Shown here: positions 51,346 through 64,000 of the stretch, piece after piece
Position numbering within the stretch: the stretch's first letter is position 1
How the letters are laid out: each line of letters starts with the position of its first letter
Assembly (NCBI GenBank): GCA_013399855.1
Contig: VXAY01002045.1
Coordinates: 682,001 to 746,000, forward strand
Direction of reading: 5' to 3'
Source of the DNA: Oxyruncus cristatus
Taxonomy: Eukaryota > Chordata > Aves > Passeriformes > Cotingidae
Length of the DNA: 64,000 nt
The notes under the pieces: generated by a model
Told to the model about the DNA's origin: nothing
What the model saw: only the letters and a program-made list of their open reading frames with translations
Database searches by the model: none
Program-made: the position numbers and the translations under genes

Positions 51346-53244
51346 TTGAAGGCTTGCTTAATTTCCATTTTTTCTTAACCTTACTAGCCCTATTTTATTA
51401 ATTACAAGCCTGATGTTTTTATTATTTTCTGAATAATGAGTTGGTGAATCAAAGAGTTGTGGTGGGGAATTTAGGTAAGGTGAAGAAGGGATTTAGAAGG
51501 CAAACAAGTATTAAAGAGGTGTAAACACACATAATGCTGAAAAATTTTGTGCAGTAATAAGAACAGAAATGCAGGGAAGAAACTGAGGAGAGCTCTCTTT
51601 TGCCTGTGAAGGAAAATGCAGTCCAACAGTAAAATCTATTCCTGCCTGAAATATCTAGTAAGGGATTGGTTGTGTCTAAAAATAGATTGGACCGGAACTC
51701 TTGGGGAAGAGCGGGTAAAGATTCTTCTGCTTTCGCATTAAATAACTACTAGATGCTTTTTCTCTCTGCAGTGAGTTCCTACATGTTCTTCCATACTTGG
51801 GAAACAAAGTACATATCATGTTTGTGTCCCTTTTCTTTGTGCTTTGGCATCTGATCTAGTTTGGGTTTTGCTCCATCAGTTTCAGGTCAGGGCTCACATC
51901 ATACAATGTTTTTACCTAATCTTTGTTGTGTACTAGAGGAGGAAGTTATCAATCCGTTTGTTGCTCATCCATTTTATCTCCCAATCTCTGAAAGAGATAC
52001 AGCTAGTTTAGGAAATAGTAGCAGAACAATTCTCTGGTCAATAGCTGCAGAGCGTTAGCTCAATCTGCTCCAGGTGCCTCTTGTCACAGGTGAGAAATTG
52101 TCTTTCCTTGTGCTCCTGGTCCTTTTAGCCCCTGGACACACACACAGCAGTGGTATGGAAGTAACGTTTGCAGAGTTTCCTGTCTGCAGGATTTTGCATC
52201 TCCTCCATGCTCTCTAAGAACACACAGACAAATGCAAGAGAAAATAGTCAGGCTTTACATCTGTGTGGATTTACTGTTTATTAAATCAGCATTTCTGGAC
52301 CTCAGATGCCCAGACTGGAAATCTAAATAAGTTGGTAAAAATAAACAGGGCAGACAGAACTCAGTGCATTAGGTCTAATCCCGACAATAGCGTGGCATGG
52401 CCTCATTTCACACTGGGAACTGGCAGAGGTAGCAGATAAGGAGAGAGTGGTGACAGATGCCAGTTGGCATCAGATGTGCAAGCCTGGGTTTATAGCCCAC
52501 ACTGCGAGTCAATAATGGCTACAAAAGAGGACACACAGACCAAATTGTATGCACTGGTGAAAAAGCTTCTTAAAAGTCAGTCTCGACAAATGAAAGCTGG
52601 GGTTTTGTGTGCTCCAGTGTAATGACTGTGCTGAACAGAATACATGTGCTGCTGAGGAGGCAACAGCCAAAAACCTTTTACAAGGTTCCTTTAAATTTTT
52701 CCTTCTTAAAAAAAAAAAATCACGTAAAATAGAGGTGAAAAAAAATATTGACTTTCTGACTGAATGAGACTTACAAGTGCAAGTTTTCAGTCCCTTGTAG
52801 CGAACGGTGACAACTGGACAGAAACTGTATTGGGATTCATTGGCCACAGACTGTCCTTTTTTTTAAAATTACTTAACCTCTATGCGCATAACTTCATATT
52901 TGCTTGCAGGAGTGGTGCACTTACAATTAGCTGACTAGGAGAAATTAGATGTCAACATACATCTGTTCTGTTTTTTCCAGAGTAAACAGGGAAAACTTTA
53001 AAGTTTTCATGGAGAGGATGAGGTGCCCTGTGGGGCAGATTGCCTCACTGCTGCTGCTGTGTGGCTGTGCCTCTCCCTCACATCATAGTGCAACGTAGTA
53101 TGAAGTTTATTTGGAAATGAATGCTTGGAAGTGAGATATGAGACACAGGGTGTGGAACTAACTGCAACTATCTATCACTAAAAGCAATACAATGGGGGGA
53201 TTTTCATAGATAGAAAAGCATATTTATATAAATTATTTGGCCTG
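51346..53244. other. Intergenic sequence, nothing recognised
   Basis: Short A-runs near 52711-52746. No coding or transposon signature recognised. Confidence 0.5.
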
Positions 53245-53345
53245 AGATATTGAATAAATTGCTTCATCTTCTTATGATGGTTCAAAATGAGGATAATTAT
53301 ACTTACCCTATTGAGTAAACTAATTAGAGATCTAAACATAGAAGC
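53245..53345 (+). repeat. Possible MIR-like SINE relic
   Basis: 'aaattgcttcatcttcttatg', 'aaaatgaggataattatact' and 'taccctattgagtaaac' resemble the 3' half of a MIR-type SINE (TCATCTGTAAAATG-GGGATAATAATA-type words). Short and diverged. Confidence 0.4.
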
Positions 53346-56300
53346 ACAGTATGTTCCTAACGTGTTTATCCTCAGCTCAAGGAAGAAAGCATATCAGAGA
53401 GATAACCAGAAAGGGAAACAAAAGGGATGTCAGGCCTGGGTCTGGTGCCAAAGTGGCAGAAATGCCTCTGTGGCATTTAGATAAGGAATTCCATGCATCA
53501 GGCACCTTCACAGCTCTCTTCCTCCTTCCTCCTTCCTTGGCATAGATTTGTGTACCAGTGGTTGATCAGGTGTCAGTAAACAAAATAGAAATGACATCTT
53601 CTTCATTTGACCACTTGCTAACTCTAAGATAGGTCAAACAACTTCATTGTTTCATCTTCTGTTCTTCAATGGATAGCACGTGCTCCTGTGAAAACAGTCT
53701 GTCACTGACATCAGATATAAGATGGGAGTGGGATATTTGATATATTTCATACCAGTGATAAGTCCAGGGACGATGTGGAAAGAAAGCTGAAGCTGAAGTC
53801 CATGGTTAGGTTTTTTAATAACCTGTGCTAAATGAACATATTGGTACCTAACTACTGTCTATACTTGACAGTGACCAGGCATTCAGCTGGGACAATTAGT
53901 GCCCTTCAGATGCTGAACACTGTATATAGCCCAGGGACGCCTCATAGTAGAGCTCAAATGGAAAAGCAGGGATCAAAAGAAAGCCAAACCTTTTTGCAAT
54001 ACCCTCCATGTTACTCTTGGTTTCACTGCTCCAGACTGCAAGAGGTTTTAACAATGTCTTTATTACTTCTTCATATAGTATGCAGCATGCTAACCTCAGA
54101 AGCTAAAAAAGTCAGAGTGGCTCCTGGTTTGGCTCTGACAGGCCTAATTTTCTAATTTTTTTCTGACATATTACATTTAGATCTGAAATACTGAAGGTAA
54201 AGTTTTGGAAAGCATTACAGTACAACTGTAGGCTGGTAGCCCCTGCCAGTAGAATGGTTGTGGTAAGCACCTGGCTTTTTATTAGCGTGGCAGAATTTCA
54301 GCTCTCCTCACAGTTTTAAGGAAATAAGTGATTTAGGCATTTTTGTGTTATATAACTGGATGTAGAACCAAGTCTTTGGTCAATAAAAATTCATTTGCTG
54401 CAATTCATATTGTTAGCTGGCAAAGTTCTGACAGTAATATGGGGCTTGGCTCAAGTACACTGAGCTCCACCCCACCAGCTCCTAACTGCTAATGCTATTT
54501 ATTTGCAAGGCCTTTGCAGTTGTTTCCACAACAGGAGACAAAACTAATGAGAGGACATTGTCTCCATCTCTGCTCACGCCTCAAAAGAACACCTTGAAGT
54601 CAGTTCCCTAATGATTCATGCTTTTTGTCATAATACACAGAAAAGGGTCCTAACATTAAACTGTTGTTTGAATCTTTTTTTTTTTTTTTGGTTCCAGCAT
54701 AAAAGTCATCCTGCAATGGGTTATAAGAAATAAATACAGTGTTCTGGGCAGATTCTTCTGAGTGGTGGTAAATATCCTCAGACTTCTAAAAGCAAGACTG
54801 ACCTATTTTCTTTTCTGCTTTCTTAAAATTCCATTAGTTTCTTTTCTTTCAACAAGGTGGACAGAAGATCTGTTTTCAGAGGTTTCTTGGTAGCTGGAAT
54901 TCCTTGCTTTTTAAAGGCATACAATAATACCTCTACAATGCACTGCCTGTCGGGTTCATTTGCTGTGGTGAACTCATTAGAAGTATAAGTTTATATCAAT
55001 TATCCATAGCCAGCCTAACATTAGCAATAAAATGTTAGTATCTCATTTTGGAGTCTGGATGCTACCTTTCTGCTAGAGGGCAGAAATAATAAACTGACCA
55101 TGTAATTGGAAACACTGGCTCCCTTTTATGGTCCAGAGTCAGTTTCCTCTCAGTGCCCACGTACGTTTGTCCTTGCATAACTTTAACAGATCAAAAGTAA
55201 ACTAAGAAATAGGAAACTATTTAGCAGTAAACTTCATAATGTGGTGAATAACAAACAGAATGTTGGTGAATCACAAATAGTGTGCCTGTATGATTACCCT
55301 TGCTGAACTAGGCCTGATTTGAAAGGGATATGGATATCCACGCAAATCATAACATTTGCTAAATATTGTTCCAAGCTTGTTTATTGCTATATGGCTTTTT
55401 TTTTTTTCAGGGTTGCACCTAAGTTTTGAAATGAGTAAAAGAAAGACTAAAAGAGGTTCACATAAAAAATCTCAGTCGGCACAATCGTTGATCAGATACT
55501 AAAACAAGAATAATGTAGGTCCTGTTCCCTTAAGGGTACAAGGAAACAAAATCTGAGCATTGAAATTAATAGTTCCATTCACCTGTGGGAGATGTCTCCA
55601 AATCCAGAAAAAAACCCAAGATTTACAGTTTTCCATAGTGGTCACATCTGATTCTCTGCCCACTGCAGTCGTTGCATAGGGGATTATCTTAACAAGCTGA
55701 AGCTGTTGTTTGGTAGCAAGAGGGGCTTTGGGATCACAAAGAGAATATTCAGCCTTTGGGTGGATTTTACATACATTTAAGATGCTTATTAAAGTTAAGA
55801 GAAGTAACAGTCTGTGTAGGCAGCCACTGTCATTAATATATCAGCTCTACAAGTTAGGTGACATACAGTGTTTCAGACAGCTTTTTGTGTTTCTTGTTTT
55901 ACCACAAACTTCTTGCGCCTGTTATAAGGATTTTTCACTGCTACAATGTTTAGTTGATGTCAGTTAGAGTCTTTTTGAATTAAGAGGGTGTGAGTACCAA
56001 GTATAACAAAATATATCCTGAATGGTCCCTGAAAGCATAAAACAGATCTACAGCTATCCATGCCGTGCAATAAGCTGCTGCTTTGGTCTCTCTGCTGGTC
56101 TATATTCTACTTTTCTTTCTTCAGTCCATCAGTATAATTATTCAAAGAAAACCCAAATTGTTGGAAATGACAAGTCCATGTATTTTTTTCAAGCATGAAG
56201 TCAGTGGCCTTATTCTATGGTGCAACCCCTTTGGAGTCAACAGCTGTCCACTCTTGTGAAACACTATAGAGGAAAAGAGGCTATGCAGTTGGGAATAAGT

Positions 56301-56346
56301 ATTTTTTAAAAAGCTAAAGAAAAAATAAATTAGGTGGACAATGCAG
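53346..56346. other. Intergenic sequence; poly-T runs only
   Basis: T runs lie at 54675-54689 and 55396-55407. Frames up to 107 codons show no family features. No transposon edge recognised. Confidence 0.5.
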
Positions 56347-57018
56347 ACATGTTTTGGCCACAACAACCCCCGGCAGCGCTACAGGCTGGGCACAGAGTGG
56401 CTGGAGAGCAGCCAGGCAGAAAGGGATCTGGGGGTACTGATTGACAGGAAGCTGAACATGAGCCAGCAGTGTGCCCAGGTGGCCAAGAAGGCCAATGGCA
56501 TCCTGGCCTGTATCAGGAACAGTGTGGCCAGCAGGAACAGGGAAGTGATTCTGCCCCTGTACTCAGCACTGGTGAGGCCACACCTGGAGTGCTGTGTCCA
56601 GTTCTGGGCCCCTCAGTTCAGGAGGGATATTGAGGTGCTGGAGCAGGTGCAGAGAAGAGCAACCAGGCTGGTGAAGGGACTTGAGCACAAGCCCTATGAG
56701 GAGAGGCTGAGGGAGCTGGGGTTGTTTAGCCTGGAGAAGAGAAGGCTCAGGGGAGACCTCATCGCTCTCTACAACTACCTGAAAGGAGGTTGTAGCCAGG
56801 TAGGGGTTGGTCTCTTCTCCCAGGCAACTGTCAGTAAGACAAGAGGGCATGGCCTTAAGCTGTGCCAGGAGAGGTTTATGTTGGATATTAGGAAGAAATT
56901 CGTTACAGAGAGAGTAATCAGACATCAGAATGGGCTGCCCAGGGAAGTGGTGGATTCTCCATCCCTGGAGGTTTTTCAAATGAGACTGGATGTGGTACTT
57001 AGTGCCATGGTCTGGTAA
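56341..57018 (+). pseudogene. CR1 ORF2 C-terminal remnant (reverse transcriptase protein)
   Basis: A 225-codon uninterrupted frame that ends at a TAA in the usual CR1 place. It corresponds to the region after the reverse transcriptase catalytic core. Recognisable family words are [60 protein letters not shown] and [17 protein letters not shown]. The catalytic YxDD motif and the endonuclease domain are upstream in a full element (about 900 codons) and are absent, so the frame cannot encode an active enzyme. The ATG at 56341 is flanking DNA that happens to be in frame, not the native start. The lack of stops or frameshifts suggests relatively recent insertion. Confidence 0.93.
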
Positions 57019-57100
57019 CCATGGTGGTGTTGGATCAAGGGTTGGACTTGATGACCTCATAGGTCTTTTCCAACCCAGCTGATTCTGTGATTCTATGATA
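56347..57100 (+). mobile_element. CR1 LINE, 5'-truncated, best preserved copy
   Basis: A 750-bp 3' part of a CR1 non-LTR retrotransposon. The left edge lies near the words GGCCACAACAACCCC; the right edge is the tail GATTCTGTGATTCTATGATA. It includes an open frame for the ORF2 C-terminus (56341-57018) and a short 3' UTR with 'ggttggacttgatgacctcat'. 5' truncation is the normal result of incomplete reverse transcription. No clear target-site duplication was seen, as is usual for CR1. Confidence 0.97.
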
Positions 57101-57700
57101 GCACAAGTATTTTAAAGGGTAGAATACATTTAGCAGAGTCTCTGAGGCAAACTCCATCTGTTTCAATGAAGCTGCACAAGGGATCACTGTGACTGTGGCT
57201 TCTAGGCAGGACTAGGCCTGCCTTAAAAAATGGCCGGGAGAAATACTCCTCTGCATTACATGCAATCATACTGGTGCTAGATATATTCAGAGTATAAACA
57301 AGAAACGGTTTTAACACTGAGAACATTTAAAGATTTCAGTTCCTTGTTCATTTCTGTCAATTTTAACATAAAGGCAGGATTTTTGTGCTCTAGTTTAGAC
57401 AAGAGCTAGTGTAGTGCTGGGCAACCCTGTGGGACTTTATGCAGGAGGTGATACTGCAATGACAACATGACTCTCTGCAGTCTTCTTGGGAACAAAGAAT
57501 ATATATCTCTATAAATGACAGATACTGGAGATGAATAGGAACAATGAAGCCAGCTCTCCCTATACATCCTGAGCTGAGGGAGATGCTTTTTTGTCTTGTC
57601 CCTGCAAAATGGAAGCCCAGTCTGAAGGATCCTCAGGTTCAATGCATTATATGTCAGGCACTGCCAATTCTTGACCTTATTACTTAATCAATACTTGCTT
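57101..57700. other. Spacer between two CR1 copies
   Basis: 600 bp of unique-looking DNA between two same-orientation CR1 fragments. No gene signature. Confidence 0.5.
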
Positions 57701-57947
57701 AGGTGAGGTTTAGGCTGGATATTAGCAAAGGGCACTTCACCCTTTTGGGATGAGGGTGGTTGGGCACTGGAACAGGCTCCCCAGGGAAGTGGTCACAGCA
57801 CTGAGCCTGACAGAGTTCAAGAAGTGTTTGGACAATGCTCTCAGGCACATGGTGTGTCTCTTTGTCTTGTCCTTTGCAGGGTCAGGAGTTGGACTCATAA
57901 TCCTGGTGAGCCCCTTCCAACTTTGCATATTCTAATGATTCTATGAA
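57701..57947 (+). mobile_element. CR1 LINE, 3' fragment of a different subfamily
   Basis: 'gaggtttaggctggatattag', 'gggcactggaacaggctcccc', 'gtggtcacagcactgagcctg', 'gttcaagaagtgtttggac' and 'caggagttggactcataatcc', ending in ATTCTAATGATTCTATGAA. The 'cacagcactgagcctgacag' segment and the longer 3' UTR differ from the copy at 56347-57100, so it is a separate insertion. Confidence 0.9.
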
Positions 57948-60554
57948 TACATTTTTTAGCAAGGAACATATACTCATCATTTCTCTCCAAACGTCCATGT
58001 AAAGCTTTTACAGGCATAAAATACTGAGTTGGCTGAATTTGAATAGAAGTAGGGTAGAGAATATACCCATCCTTATTACTTGGTTTGATGATTTTACACC
58101 ACTTCAGAATTTAAATTATTTAAGCAGCTATACATTAATCTTTTAGTCAGTCACCCTGAAGACCGCACAAAATAGCTGCTCATAAGCTTTAGAGAGAGGA
58201 GAAAGAAAGATTTTGTCCACATAGTGCAATGAAGTTTTGTAAGAAGCTGCCCAGTCTCTCTCTGACTAACCCAGAGAGCAGCATTAACATGCCACTTCTG
58301 GGTTGTGACTGGCAAATTGCACACAAATTCCACAGCTCTATCCAGATCTGCTTCTCACTAGTCACTGAACTGGCTGAGAAATGGTTTGCACTTCGGAGCT
58401 GGTACCTGGCTGAAGAAAACTAGTGAAGCCTGGAGACAGCCGGGAGCATGGATTTGTTCAGCAACGTGAACCCGCAGAAAGCTCTTCTTGAGCTGGCTTT
58501 AATATCCCTGCGCAGCACACAGGCTGATGCAATGGAAATTGAGAACGCAAACCTAACTTCTATAGCAAAATATCTGCATCACTTATGGGACAGAGTGCTA
58601 AGAAATATCTCACATTTTAATATTGACAAATAATGTAAGAGAATGAAAGGTCATATTTGTATAGAAGGGAACAGCAGCTTTGAAAACACTAACCTTGAAA
58701 GTACCTGCAAAGCAGCAGTTAGGGTGAATAACAATGACAGTGAACAACATCCTCTTCTGTAGAAATGCTGTGACTCAAAGTGTTCACATACCAAATATAT
58801 CAATGATGCGTGAGCTGGCATAATAATTGCCAGGCCATGACTGGAATAATGGGATAAATACTTCTTCTCATCACACACCAAGTATCTCACATTATGTGTC
58901 TAAGAAACGAAAAGCTCAGATCAGTTGCACTGCTTGCAAATATTTGCTTGAACTATCCATGTACCTCAGGTTCTCCATCAGTTAAAGACTGATAAACCAG
59001 ATGTCTACATCAAGAAGTGCTTTCTTTATGTGCTGAACATGAAAGAAATGTGGGAATACAAATGCTGACTATTCAATTTCATAAGGTGCATTATGTTTCC
59101 TTCCCTTTCAAAAACCTTCACAGTAGGTTTCCCCTCTACTCATTATGGTTTTATTTTTGTCATTGAGCTCATGTTCATTTTTATAAGAATGCCTTTTCTT
59201 CAAGTGTATTATCCATGGATGATCTGCAGATTCCTTCCTCAACCAAGCAAGCTAGTACCTGAAATAATAGCTACACAGCCATGTTGATCATTTACATGCC
59301 AGTGTTTTTATTAAGAATAACCAAACTGACTAATCTTTGCAGCACACGACAACAAAGTGCTTACAATACATAAAAGGAACTACGATAAAATATTCATTTT
59401 AGGTTCTCAGGAACAAAAATGCATAAACAATGCTGATGGAGAATTGCAGTGGTGTGATACAAAAGGGGAATTTAACATCATATTGGAAAACCTATCAAAA
59501 GACTTGATGCCGGATTTTATCTTGTAGATTGAATTTTTAGGAAAAAAAAGTCAGTGGTTCATGGAACATAATTAAGTCAATCAGTTAATGCATATTATAG
59601 TTCTCATAATGGATGATGACTCTGCTCATACAACATACAGCCTATGTCATGTATGTGAGCTGTCTACACAGGACAAGGATTTGTGCTTTTTGCTGTCTTC
59701 CAGCCATTGGATTTCACTGTCAAGCCCATTGTCATTACTGCTGCAAGGAGCCATGACTCATACGAAATCCCCCTTCTTCTCCCAGCTCCCTGCCTTTCAC
59801 CCTTCTCAGGTGAACGTATCACATCCAACTTTTGCTGTCAGCGCTAGTTGTCATTATGCATCACACTGTCTTTCCAAGCCTCTCTAACTTCTTTTTCAAA
59901 TCTCTGGCTGTAGTGGCCTCAAGATACTGTCCAAAGTTCACTTGATTCTAGTATGGAATCACTAAGGAAATGCCCACAGAATTTGAAACATTGATGTGAA
60001 TTCTGTAAAACGGTAAATAACTTCTTTCTCATGGAATGTGCAAGGAAAAAACTATATCAAAATACTAACATATCCTATATAACTCATCACTGTTAGTGGG
60101 CTTCTCTGTATCACTCGAAGCTAAAGCTATATTTTGACAATTAACTGGGAAAATCTAACGTGAACAGTTGAATGGTCAGTATTAAATAGCATTTACCTTC
60201 TGTATCTATCATTATATTGCTATCCCCTGGGCATCTGTGATGATTCAAGTATATGACACCTAAACAAGCAGCCATGTTTTATAATTGTACCAGAAATAAG
60301 AGCTTGTGTTAATATATACTTCTAAAAGGGTTTTCACACGAACAGAGATTTTCTTATTTCGACTAAGGGAGAAGCTCTATTTATGTAGGTAAGTCATTGC
60401 ATTGATTTTGGGAAGATTATTTATCTGCATTTAACTAACCCCTAATCCTGCAGCCACAGGGTGCAGCAGAGTGGATGCAGATGCTGCTGACCAAGGTGCA
60501 GCGCAGCACTGCAGTACTGATAGCGGGTACAATATTAATCGCGGTTATGTAACA
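57948..60554. other. Intergenic sequence, nothing recognised
   Basis: AT-rich, only short chance frames. No element recognised. Confidence 0.5.
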
Positions 60555-60790
60555 TCTCTTGTCTAAGCACCTCTGAGCACTTTACGAATGTTAACTAACG
60601 AGAAGCCTGCCCATGCTCTTTTTGAAGTCAATGGCAGCTTTCCAGTTGTCCTCAAAGGGAGCAGGCACAAGCCCCAAGCCTCATAATAGTGTAAAAGTAG
60701 GTTAAGGATCTCTATGTTCACTGGAGAAGAGAGGGATAGCAGAGCTGAGGAACAGAACCCAAAGGGCTTTTCTCTGACTGTAGAGCTGCC
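60555..60790 (-). repeat. Possible ancient SINE-like relic
   Basis: 'gagcactttacgaatgttaac', 'gaagtcaatggcagctttcc', 'gggagcaggcacaagcccc' and 'gcagagctgaggaacagaaccc' resemble pieces of old amniote MIR-like or related repeats in antisense. Weak support, uncertain edges. Confidence 0.3.
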
Positions 60791-63700
60791 TTTCTCTGGA
60801 AGAAACTGTAATATAATTTATTGGTGAGACCAGAAAATGAACCATAAAGAAGGAGCTGCTCACAGAGACTTAAACCATTGTTGCCTCAGAATGTGACCTT
60901 TTTCTTATTCCAAAAACAACAACCAGAGACAAAGCTGGGCTTCCTGGGATATCCCTCTCCAATGACTGCAATGGCCCTACAAAAAGCTGCTCCTTGGAAA
61001 GGCATTTTTCTTTCTCTCTGAGGTGTTCTCTACTGAGGTATATGGCATTTCTAGAAATCTACATTTTCTGTGCCCACGACTGACCTGTTTGCACATCCAT
61101 GCTCTTGATTTCTTGAGCCACGGTAAGTAATGTTACGAGGAATGGAATCAGTAAGTATTTGCACTTGCACTCTTAAGCGCTTTCCTGGTAGCTGTCCTCA
61201 GCACCAATTCCCATTTCAGCCAAGAGCTCTGGCATCTCTTCTTCATTCAAATTCTCTCAGGCAGTGAGTGTTACCTCTTTTGTATCATGTGCACGGGTCC
61301 CCATGGAGGCACGAGGGTCACGACTCTGCCAGAAGCTGCAGGCTTAACCATCCCTTTTGCAAAGATAAACAGCATTTAGGGAAATGGCACCATTTCAACA
61401 GTAACTGGAATACAGTCATATAGAGGATGTTAGAGACAATAAATGAAAGGGGGAGATTTCACAGATTAATTTAATGTTGTTTAAAAAAACCCCAAACAAA
61501 CAACAACAACAAAAAACCCCCAACAATGTATCCAGAGAGAAGGAACTAGAAAACAGCCTGTAGTAATTTTCCTCTTGTCTGCCTAAATTTTAGAAGATTG
61601 AATTAATTTTTTGTGAATGACACTGCCAGGGAGCCTACAGCCTATTTCCAGGCAGCTATCCATCAAACACCCATTTAACATGGAAAATGCAATGTGAAGG
61701 CACTGGAAGCCCCTGTGATGCCGTGTGTGTTACATTGTCCATTTGGCTCAGTGGGGAGAATAGTAGCTACAGCTGCTGCTGTAGCAGGTACCACCAATAC
61801 AGATTAGATTATCTGGACCTTACAGAAGACATCTTCATAGAAACTTCCCTCAGCAGTGTGCAGAGGGAAGCAAGGCTCGTAAGTATAAAGCAGCATGTTA
61901 TGATTCATCCACACGCGGGGATTTAAATGGGCCTTTTTTGTGCGTACAGACAGGACCATCTTCCTGCCTTGCCAGTCACATAATTCTTTTTCTTTTAGTA
62001 TATTCTAAATGGCATCAGCTTTAGAGATGTAAAAGTTCATCATCATCTCTGCAATATGACCCCCTCCCCCTCAGTTTCTGGCCACATTTACTGCCTGCCT
62101 CCCAGTTTGCACTCTGCTCACCGTCCATCTTCATTGACTTTTCCCCCACACCACTACAAGATTAGAACACCATGGGAAATTAAACACAGTGCATATAAAT
62201 CATGTTTATTGTTGCCTCAGATACAGAAAGGATAAGAAGAATCAATAAAATAGGAATGATGACTCACAGTTTTATTAGTATACTCAGCTTTTCATGAGCT
62301 GAGTCTTCCTAAAGAAAATGGTTTAATTGGGCCACTGAGATTTTGATGAATTCATATATTCCTGGCTATTTATCTTCTGAAACCTAAGCTTTTGGTTTTC
62401 CATAGCACTTAAAGTCATGAGGGAAAGAACTTTACTACTCTCAGAGAACCTGACAAATTTCTGAAGGCTGGAGAGGTTTGTGAAGGCAGAATTCATCTTA
62501 ACCACAGCAGCCGAAGCAGAGAGGTGGTGCTCAGGTCTCTCAGCAGCATTAGCTGGGGAGGTAGAGAACTGCCAAAATGGAACTGGTGGTTCAGATGACT
62601 GAACTGTTGTTCTTCCGCCTTCTACCCTCACAAATCATAAAAAACTCCATTGTTAATGGAACCACAATTTCTCTCTGTCTGATTATGGGATTGATGGATC
62701 AGGAGAAATTTAATTTGACTGTTCCTCGTGACTATGGGTCTTTTATCACAGTCTTTTATAACTTTATTTCTATGAAAGATTCATTATCATATTTAAACTT
62801 GTTGCTACTATTTTTCTTGAAAACGTCATTCAAATACAGTTTAACTTATGCATATCTGCATATGGACTCCATACAATCTTCCCTAACAAAACCAGATCCA
62901 AATGTGCTTCCTTGCTTGCAGCATAGTCCTTAACCATGCTCTTCTTTTGGCAGCAAATGGGAGAATTTGTTTCCTTGACCGCTTCACACACTTCACCTGC
63001 ATCCTTTGGAGTTGTTCAGGCTGTATCTGGTTTTTATTTCCCTCCCAGAAGTAATCCTTTGCTCTCTCCAGTGTTGTGCAATAGCAGGTGTTTCTCTTTG
63101 GAGCACATAATGACCAAAGGCAAAGGTCAGTCTCTAGCCTCACCCCAAGAGACGTAATTTCTCTTTCAACTTTTTAAAAGAACATCCCACGGATAGTCAG
63201 TAATCCCTTAGGTTATGGCTGAACTCTTTTCTCATGAGCTAACAACTACCATGAACTGCGGAAGCAAAATCTCCCAAAAGAAGAGAATATTCCACTTGTA
63301 TACCCAACAGCCTGAGGAGCAGATATTTCCTCCCTTGCTCATTTAGACAAATGGGCCCATGTTTCTATATAACTTGTTACCAGGGATATTTATATACCAT
63401 TCCCGCCTAAATATTGGGTCTATCTTCCAACACTGCCAAACATGAGCTTGCTGCCCTGATTTCCCAGTTCAGTGACAGGCAAACTGTGCAGCAAAACGCT
63501 ACTGTGCTACCCTGGCAGTTGATTTATCCTGACCAAACTGGAGCGTTAATGGAAGCGGCCACCAGTGACAGATGTGAGCGCTCGGGTCGTGCTGTCAGTA
63601 TGCCCTCCCATGGGGCTGCTCTGTCACTGCATTTCTCTAACGATTTCTGGGGAAGTGGCTTTTAGCATCCCAAATTTCTGGTTGTCTCTTTACTGCCTCA

Positions 63701-64000
63701 TTCATTGCCTTTGCCCACTGATCACAGCAGGCTGGCTAGCATTAAGGATGGATAATCAACAAGATAAAGATGTTCTAGGTATGCTCTTTCGTGAAGTGAC
63801 TTCTTCCTCATCTTCTTCTGTTCCTTGTAGAAGCTGCCAGGGCAAATATGTTTGCATCTGGGGGACAAAACAAAGGCCCTTCTTCCATAACCAATCATGT
63901 TAACAAAGGCTAATTACTTCAAAAGCTACTAAATCAAACAAGTTTAAAAAATAGGTACTTTTCTGCATATGAAAACAATCGTTATTTCCTAGCACCTGTG
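60791..64000. other. Intergenic sequence; one A/C-rich low-complexity run
   Basis: A (CAA)-type and poly-A/C run lies at about 61482-61525. Frames up to 118 codons (62577-62933, plus) are Leu/Phe/Ser-rich chance frames in AT-rich DNA. No exon of a neighbouring gene recognised up to the window end. Confidence 0.5.

Noticed and set aside
56563..57060. A 165-codon minus-strand frame
   Set aside because: It is the antisense shadow of the CR1 ORF2 remnant.

Overview
The window is vertebrate nuclear DNA and almost certainly from a bird. The evidence for a bird is a set of CR1 LINE fragments ending in the avian tail (repeats of ATTCTATG), plus a solo LTR of a type I know from many neoavian genomes. 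Most of the sequence is AT-rich and non-coding. Bacterial-style gene annotation does not apply: nearly all open frames are short chance frames. I find one real protein-coding exon.

Layout. Positions 1-16488 are read as intron 1 of ASAP2 on the minus strand. Positions 16489-16614 are the first coding exon of ASAP2 (42 codons, ending in a consensus GTGAGC splice donor). It sits in a CpG island at about 15660-17235 that also holds the 5' UTR and promoter: GC boxes, a kappaB-type site, a YY1-type element, and no upstream ATG on the gene strand. From about 17240 to 64000 the window runs upstream of ASAP2 and appears intergenic. By mammalian synteny the next gene that way should be MBOAT2, but no exon of it was recognised here.

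The intergenic part holds an LTR (18573-19148) with an imperfect 5-bp target duplication, CR1 copies of several ages on both strands, and a 285-bp GATA tetranucleotide array (44651-44935). It also holds a CT-rich tract near 20.1 kb, an isolated CpG-dense patch near 46.2 kb, and a few very old LINE/SINE-like relics. The best-preserved CR1 (56347-57100) keeps an open frame for the C-terminal part of ORF2.

I looked for a new biological system and did not find one. The points most worth checking are a possible divergent non-coding transcript from the ASAP2 island, the CpG patch at 46.2 kb, and an unassigned 1.3-kb block (32.3-33.6 kb) between two ancient CR1 pieces that carries a 174-codon open frame. 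Repeat family names and ages are from memory of consensus sequences, not from a search.
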